DNA of 64,000 nt. Origin: Streptomyces cyaneochromogenes (GTDB lineage: Bacteria; Actinomycetota; Actinomycetes; Streptomycetales; Streptomycetaceae). The DNA is taken from NCBI RefSeq assembly GCF_003963535.1, contig NZ_CP034539.1, forward strand, positions 7,626,001 through 7,690,000, written 5' to 3'. Shown piece by piece: positions 59,334 through 64,000 of the stretch. Made by a program: the position numbers and the translations under genes. Numbering within the stretch: the stretch's first letter is position 1; every line of letters starts with the position of its first letter. Below the pieces are notes generated by a model. It searched no databases and was not told where the DNA came from. It saw nothing but the letters and a program-made list of their open reading frames with translations.

Positions 59334-59687
59334 ATGGCAGACATGACGGCGACCATCTCGGTGAAGGTCGAGGGGCCGGTCGGGCTGGACGACCCGCAGG
59401 AACTCCTCGAAGAGCTCGGGCAGGTGACGGGGCTGGCCTGGCGGCTGGAGCCCGTCGGGCGGGACGGCACCCTCGACGGGGGCCTCGCCGTGACCATGCT
59501 GCAGGCCGTGCTCGGCGGCGCGGTCGGGGCCGCGGTGCAGGCCGCCACGCAGCTGGCGGTCGACAACTGGCGGCGCCGCAGGCTCGACCCGCCGCCCGTC
59601 ATCGTCGTCGTACGGCCCCCCGAGCCGCCGCAGGACCCACCGCCGCCGGCCCGCCCCGACGGCCCCGACACCCCCGAGGGGAGCTGA
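59334..59687 (+). CDS. EACC1-like effector-associated component
   Basis: A 117-aa protein from ATG 59334 (GGGGGAGAC). The N-terminal about 60 residues form a small alpha/beta domain (ATISVKVEGPVGLDDPQELL, LGQVTGLAWRLEPVG). A Gly/Ala-rich hydrophobic stretch (AVLGGAVGAAVQAATQLAVD) follows, and a Pro-rich tail (PPVIVVVRPPEPPQD). This layout matches the effector-associated constant component 1 family described for bacterial ternary conflict systems: short, beside peptidases, with a similar start and amphipathic segment. Family placement is by pattern. It lies 4 bp before the caspase gene and is the first gene of the module. Confidence 0.65.
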   Translation: MADMTATISVKVEGPVGLDDPQELLEELGQVTGLAWRLEPVGRDGTLDGGLAVTMLQAVLGGAVGAAVQAATQLAVDNWRRRRLDPPPVIVVVRPPEPPQDPPPPARPDGPDTPEGS

Positions 59688-59691
59688 CGGC

Positions 59692-60720
59692 ATGGCGTCA
59701 CGGGCGGTGGTGGTGGGGGTCGGGACCTACGCCGACGACTCCGGCATACACGGATACCCGACGATCGAGGCCAGCGCCCGCGCGTACGGCGAGGCGCTGG
59801 ACCGGGACCCGCGGTGGGGCACGGCTGCCCGGTCCCCGGTGCTGGACCGGGAGGAGGTGCGCACCGCCGACGGCGTGATGCGGGCCCTGCATGAGGCGGC
59901 CGCGGCCGGTGAGGGGCCGCAGGACACCCTGCTCGTGGTGTACGTCGGGCACGGCGCGTACTGGCAGGACGTGCCCGGCGGCCAGGTCCACTTCGCGCTC
60001 GGCTCGTCCCGGGTCAACGAGCCCTGGACCTGGCTGTCCGCCTGGTACGTGTACCGGGCGATCAGGAAGAGCAAGGCCGGACTCAAAGTGCTGATCGCGG
60101 ACTGCTGTTACTCCAGCATGCTGCCGCACCTGGGCCCCGAGTCCGCCCTGCCGGGCATTCTCGGCACCCGCTACCAGGGCACCTGTGTGCTCACCGCGGT
60201 CGGCGGCAACGTCCACAACGCGTGGGCGGGCGCCTGCCCGAACCTCCCCGCTCCCCTCGACAGTTGCACGACCTTCAGCGGCCATCTGCTGAACGTGCTG
60301 GCCCAGGGCATGCCCGAGCACCCCGACGACCTCACGCTCGGCGCGCTGCGCGCCGGCATCGACGAGAGCATGCAGGAGTGCGGTGTCCACCACACCCCCC
60401 GGATGCTGCTGAACGACGCCTCGGAGGCGGCCCCGCTGTTCACCAACCACGCCAAGGGCCGCCGGCCCCGGACCCGCGCGCCCGTCACGGTGGACGAGTG
60501 GGTGCGCGAACTCCTCCTCAACGGCGAGCGCAGCCTGCCCGATCTGATGCGTGTCCCGGACCTCGCGGGCCGCGTGGTGGTGCGGCTCAAGGCCGGCGAC
60601 GAGCAGAGCCGCGAGCTGGCCCGGCGGGTCGACGGAAGGGCCGGCGAACTGCTGCCCGACCCGGTCGACTTCGTCAGGTACTGGGGTGAGATCGAACCCG
60701 CGATGCTGGGCGGCGGATGA
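59692..60720 (+). CDS. Caspase-like (C14/metacaspase fold) protease effector
   Basis: A 342-aa protease. The caspase dyad is visible: His87 in LVVYVGHGAYW and Cys139 in LKVLIADCCYSSML (D-x-C-Y-S motif), with the opening ASRAVVVGVGTYADD typical of the fold. The C-terminal about 75 residues (VTVDEWVRELLLNGERSLPD and after) form a helical segment that could be an effector-associated adaptor domain. GGGGAGCTGACGG precedes ATG 59692. It overlaps the next gene by 4 bp. The likely role is activated cleavage of cellular targets, with EACC1-like and helical-repeat partners as regulators. Confidence 0.85.
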   Translation: MASRAVVVGVGTYADDSGIHGYPTIEASARAYGEALDRDPRWGTAARSPVLDREEVRTADGVMRALHEAAAAGEGPQDTLLVVYVGHGAYWQDVPGGQVHFALGSSRVNEPWTWLSAWYVYRAIRKSKAGLKVLIADCCYSSMLPHLGPESALPGILGTRYQGTCVLTAVGGNVHNAWAGACPNLPAPLDSCTTFSGHLLNVLAQGMPEHPDDLTLGALRAGIDESMQECGVHHTPRMLLNDASEAAPLFTNHAKGRRPRTRAPVTVDEWVRELLLNGERSLPDLMRVPDLAGRVVVRLKAGDEQSRELARRVDGRAGELLPDPVDFVRYWGEIEPAMLGGG

Positions 60721-62390
60721 CCGGCACCGGGGACGGCGACGAGGCCCGCCGCACGGACCATCTGTTCCAACCGGACCTGAGCGAGTCGCTCAACGAGGCG
60801 TACGCCTGGGTGAGCCGGGTCGAGGTCGGGCAGTTCGTGGGAATCCTGAGCAGGATGCGGCAGGAACAGCGCGGGGCGATGGCCATGCGCGCCCTGCACG
60901 CCTTCGCACTGCGCCGCCCCGTCGACGAACTTGTCGAGCTCGCCCACCACTTCGACCGGCGGGACGCGGTCATGCTGATGGCCACGGCCGCCCTGTCCCG
61001 GCCCGTCGGGGAGGCGGCCGAGCTGGCCGTGATGCAGCAGGAGGCGGAGTCCGGGAACGAGCGCGCCCCGATCACCGCGAGCATCGTGCACGACGTGGCC
61101 TGCCAGCGGACGGCGTTCGACGTGGCGGTGTTCGTACGGGTCCTGGAGCAGCGGCAGTCGGGGCTCGCCAAGCGCACCGTGAAGGTGTTCGCGGGCGCCG
61201 GCTCCGGCCGTACCAACCTCGACAAGGCGCTGCTGCACACCGCGCTGCGCGACGAGGGCTGCCACCGCGAGGCCGACCGGCTGCTCGGGCTGACCCTGCG
61301 GACGATCGCCGACGGACCTCCGGGCACCTCCGGGACGAGCGAGGACGGCGAGGAGATCGCCGACCTCGCGGGCGCGTTCCAGCACCTCAGCCCGGCCGTA
61401 CGGGTCCTGGAGCGCTGGGTCGAGGAGCGGCTGAACGCCTCGGACGCGACCGAGGTGGAGCGGACCCGGCGACTGGTGGCGCGGCTGATCGCCCGCCGCG
61501 GCACCGGCCACGACGCCCTCGCCGAGCACATCGGCCGCACCACGCAACCCCGGCACCTGGTGAAGCTCTGCGCGATGCTGGCCAAGGACGAGGCGTCCCC
61601 CGCCAAGTGCGCCCTGGTGCGGCGATACGCGGCCGGGCACAAGAGCGTGCAGGAACTGGCCGTGCTCGTGGCGTCCTGGCACCGGGACCCGGTCCTGACC
61701 CGCAGCACCCGCGACCTGCTGGCCGACATCGTGGCGGGCCCGTCCGACTCCGGCTCCGCACCCCGCACCCTGGAAGAGCTGCGGCAGCTGGACGAGTGGC
61801 TGCCCCTGGAGGACGCCGCCCCGGAGTGCTCCCGGTTGCTGCGCCATGCCGCCGCCGTACGGGTCGAGGACCGCTCCGGCGCCGACCTGGTGGCCCTCCT
61901 CGGTCGCGTCGAGCGCAGCCGGGACCGGACCCGGGCCGCGCTCGAGGCCGGGCGGCGTCTGGCCGTGGCCGTCATGGAACCGGACGCGGACCGGGACCGG
62001 TTCGTGGACTGCCTGCGCGCGCTGCACGACGCCCGGCACACGGTCGCCGTGCGCGCCGCCTGCCGTGAACTCTCCGACCCCGCCTCCCCCGGAGCGGTCG
62101 ACGCCGCGCTGGTCGCCGATGTCGCGGGCCGGCTGCACCGGGCGGGCCTCGACCACGTGGCCTGGACGCTGCTCGAACGGTTCCTGGAGAACGAGCAGTT
62201 GGTGACCCGGGCCGATGTCGTGGAGGTCGTCGGTCAGGTGCTGGAGCTGCCGCTGCCGGACGCGGAGCTGCTGCTGCGGGCCACGGTGGGCCGCTGGTCG
62301 GACGTGGGACACCGCGACGACACGGTGGCCGCGCTGCGGGCCGCCGGGCGGTTCGAGGCGGCCGACTGGGTCATCAAGTCCCTGCGGTGA
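60717..62390 (+). CDS. Alpha-helical repeat protein of the caspase module
   Basis: A 557-aa all-helical protein from ATG 60717, overlapping the caspase stop (ATGA). No P-loop, Walker B or transmembrane segment is visible. Repeated pattern of helix pairs (for example DKALLHTALRDEGCHREADRL, about residue 170) suggests TPR/HEAT-like superhelix, such as a sensor or scaffold. The N-terminus LFQPDLSESLNEAYAWVSRV and the ending AALRAAGRFEAADWVIKSLR are typical of the same tandem geometry. Its 3' end overlaps the convergent permease by 17 bp. The family is not recognised. Confidence 0.75.
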   Translation: MTGTGDGDEARRTDHLFQPDLSESLNEAYAWVSRVEVGQFVGILSRMRQEQRGAMAMRALHAFALRRPVDELVELAHHFDRRDAVMLMATAALSRPVGEAAELAVMQQEAESGNERAPITASIVHDVACQRTAFDVAVFVRVLEQRQSGLAKRTVKVFAGAGSGRTNLDKALLHTALRDEGCHREADRLLGLTLRTIADGPPGTSGTSEDGEEIADLAGAFQHLSPAVRVLERWVEERLNASDATEVERTRRLVARLIARRGTGHDALAEHIGRTTQPRHLVKLCAMLAKDEASPAKCALVRRYAAGHKSVQELAVLVASWHRDPVLTRSTRDLLADIVAGPSDSGSAPRTLEELRQLDEWLPLEDAAPECSRLLRHAAAVRVEDRSGADLVALLGRVERSRDRTRAALEAGRRLAVAVMEPDADRDRFVDCLRALHDARHTVAVRAACRELSDPASPGAVDAALVADVAGRLHRAGLDHVAWTLLERFLENEQLVTRADVVEVVGQVLELPLPDAELLLRATVGRWSDVGHRDDTVAALRAAGRFEAADWVIKSLR

Positions 62391-64000
62391 CGGACCGCTC
62401 CACCTCGAGCTCCTGGCGGGGAGCGGGCAGGGTGGGCGGAACCGCCCTCATGTAGCGCCGGCACGACCGGACCAGCAGCGGGAACACCACGGCGGCGGAC
62501 AGAGCGGTGACCGGCAGCGTCACCCGGGCAAGGCCGTACTCGTGCCCGAGCAGCGTGCACAGCACGAGCACCGCCAGATACGCGAGGAACAGCAGCACCG
62601 GCCGGACCGCGGGGTCGTAGGGGTCGGCGAGGCGGGAGACGTGCTCCCGTGCGTCGTAGCGCCGCAACAGACGCCCCACGACGGGCAGGTCGAGCGCCGC
62701 CAGCCACGGCAGCCCGAGCAGCAGCGCCGAGCCGATCGCCACGGCGGCCATGCCCCGCCACACGTCGTCCCACCGCGCCTCGTGGATCACCACGGCGATC
62801 GCCACGAACGCGGTGTAGGACAGGACCAGGTGCACCACCCGCCGCGGTCCCCGGAACCCCGCCGGTCTCAGCGCCACCAGGACGACGCCCGGCATGGCGT
62901 ACACGACCAGCGCGGGCACGCTGTTGAGGGCGACCAGCTCCTCCCAGCTGCCCCGCGTCAAGGTGAGCATCACCAGCCCTATGGCGAAGTTGACCAGCAG
63001 GATCATCCAGTACGCGTCGATCGCGCCGCCCCGGAACCGGAATGAGGCCCGGCGGGCCGTCTGCAGTCCCCGGTGGGTGAGGTGGGCGCGGCTGAGGGCG
63101 GCGACCTCACGGGTCAGCGCGTGGGTGAAGACGATGCCGGAACCCATCGGGGACAGCAGCGCGTTCACGCGGATCAGCCAGCCCAGTCCGGTCAGCTGCA
63201 GCCCGAAGGCCAGCTGGGCGTACGGCGATTCGAGCATGTTCCCGTCGAGCAGCCCGCAGTGCCGGCCGAACACCCACTGCAACGCCGCGTACAGCAGGAA
63301 CGCGCCGACGAGGGTGCCGTACACCGCCCACCGCAGCCGCGCGGCCTCTCCCACGCCGCGCCGTTTGACGTTGCCTGCGAAGTCGAGCGGGGCCTGGAAG
63401 CCGATGTACGCGTAGATGATGCTTCCGCCCAGCACCGTGTACAGGAAGTGCGACGGATTCCCGGCCTGTTCCCGCAGCTTCCCGGCGGTCCCCTCCTGCC
63501 CGCTGAGATACCAGACCTCGTCCGGCGCGCACTTGTGCGAGGCGTCCAGCGCGGCGAGCCCCAGAAAGACGACGACCAGCAGCGGGATGACGATCTTCAC
63601 CACGGTGACGAAGAGGTTCAGCCTGATCAGCCGACGCGGCGGCAGCAGGTTGAGCCCCACGATCAGCGCCATGAACGCGACGGCGACCAGCAGACCCATG
63701 GTGGAGAGGTCGTAGGGCTGGTCCACGTTCCTCGCGAGATCGCCCGCCCGCTGCAGGTCGTCCGAGTGCTTCAGCAGCGAGGGAAACTCGTACGCCAGCC
63801 CGCGGACCATGGCCGCCGCCTCGCTCGCCGGGTTCGCGGCGTACACGATCCACAGCCCGGCGGCCACCACCGAGGCCACGAGCGGCCCGGCCGCCTGCAG
63901 CGGGAGAAAGATCAGCCCGCCCGTCTTGGGGACGGCGATCCCCAGCTCCACCATCACGGCGGCGATCAGCAGCATCAACGCCGCGCCGGCCACCCACCCC
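62374..64000 (-). CDS. APC-superfamily amino acid permease (5' end outside the window)
   Basis: A partial gene of at least 541 codons running off the right edge. There are at least 11 membrane helices (for example LLVAVAFMALIVGLNLLPPR). A conserved helix with GSIIYAYIGFQAPLDFAGNV and SPMGSGIVFTHALTREVA (a helix-turn region) fits the APC fold. An extended cytoplasmic loop RHCGLLDGNM and a long tail follow. The substrate is unknown. It converges on the caspase module. Confidence 0.88.
   Translation of the reverse strand, partial: GWVAGAALMLLIAAVMVELGIAVPKTGGLIFLPLQAAGPLVASVVAAGLWIVYAANPASEAAAMVRGLAYEFPSLLKHSDDLQRAGDLARNVDQPYDLSTMGLLVAVAFMALIVGLNLLPPRRLIRLNLFVTVVKIVIPLLVVVFLGLAALDASHKCAPDEVWYLSGQEGTAGKLREQAGNPSHFLYTVLGGSIIYAYIGFQAPLDFAGNVKRRGVGEAARLRWAVYGTLVGAFLLYAALQWVFGRHCGLLDGNMLESPYAQLAFGLQLTGLGWLIRVNALLSPMGSGIVFTHALTREVAALSRAHLTHRGLQTARRASFRFRGGAIDAYWMILLVNFAIGLVMLTLTRGSWEELVALNSVPALVVYAMPGVVLVALRPAGFRGPRRVVHLVLSYTAFVAIAVVIHEARWDDVWRGMAAVAIGSALLLGLPWLAALDLPVVGRLLRRYDAREHVSRLADPYDPAVRPVLLFLAYLAVLVLCTLLGHEYGLARVTLPVTALSAAVVFPLLVRSCRRYMRAVPPTLPAPRQELEVERSVTAGT

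Overview
The window is about 72-75% GC by eye, with strong third-position G/C bias, many GTG starts, 4-bp ATGA/GTGA gene overlaps, leaderless promoters and a mycothiol-dependent enzyme family. All of this points to an actinomycete, almost certainly a Streptomyces chromosome. It reads as an accessory, catabolism-rich stretch of the chromosome. At least seven gene remnants interrupt the intact operons: DUF4331, GntR/FCD, beta-carbonic anhydrase, cysC/cysN, SDR, TetR and D-2-hydroxyacid dehydrogenase.

0-24 kb. An aromatic ring-cleavage operon (extradiol dioxygenase, FAH-family hydrolase, FAD hydroxylase) faces its TetR regulator. Next come an LmeA-like protein, a TetR-controlled DHA2 efflux pump with two tandem terminators, a mycothiol-dependent enzyme, and a PASTA-domain Ser/Thr kinase with a leaderless promoter. 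A second TetR, paralogous to the first efflux regulator, follows. A three-gene heme cluster (catalase-like protein, DyP peroxidase, 202-aa partner) is followed by a TPP enzyme, an ATP-grasp ligase, decayed genes, a MarR/YceI divergon with three operator copies, and a polytopic membrane protein.

24-43 kb. A low-GC, SLATT-like membrane protein looks recently acquired. It is followed by a single-polypeptide nitrate reductase fused to a CysJ-like flavoprotein with a GlnR-like box, a SepF paralogue, an AAA ATPase coupled to a MazG-like pyrophosphohydrolase, an F420 oxidoreductase, and the Hen1-Pnkp RNA end-healing, sealing and 2'-O-methylation pair. A coupled SPFH/NAD-kinase-like pair and arcA-argF (arginine deiminase, ornithine carbamoyltransferase) complete the section.

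43-52 kb. A complete-looking CoA-dependent anthranilate (2-aminobenzoate) or salicylate-type catabolic locus: CoA ligase, FAD monooxygenase/OYE-type reductase fusion, acyl-CoA dehydrogenase, RidA deaminase, enoyl-CoA hydratase and a PaaX regulator. It contains several oddities: a 13-bp tandem palindrome array, a Streptomyces REP-like element read as coding sequence, and a collagen-like insert in the acyl-CoA dehydrogenase.

52-64 kb. modABC plus an HTH-TOBE molybdate regulator (molybdenum would serve the nitrate reductase), an M24 peptidase, pseudogenes and an acyl-CoA dehydrogenase homologue. At the right end is the most interesting module: a tightly packed EACC1-like gene, caspase-like protease gene and 557-aa helical-repeat gene, resembling bacterial effector-associated conflict systems but lacking any visible NTPase or sensor. 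The window closes in a truncated APC-family permease.
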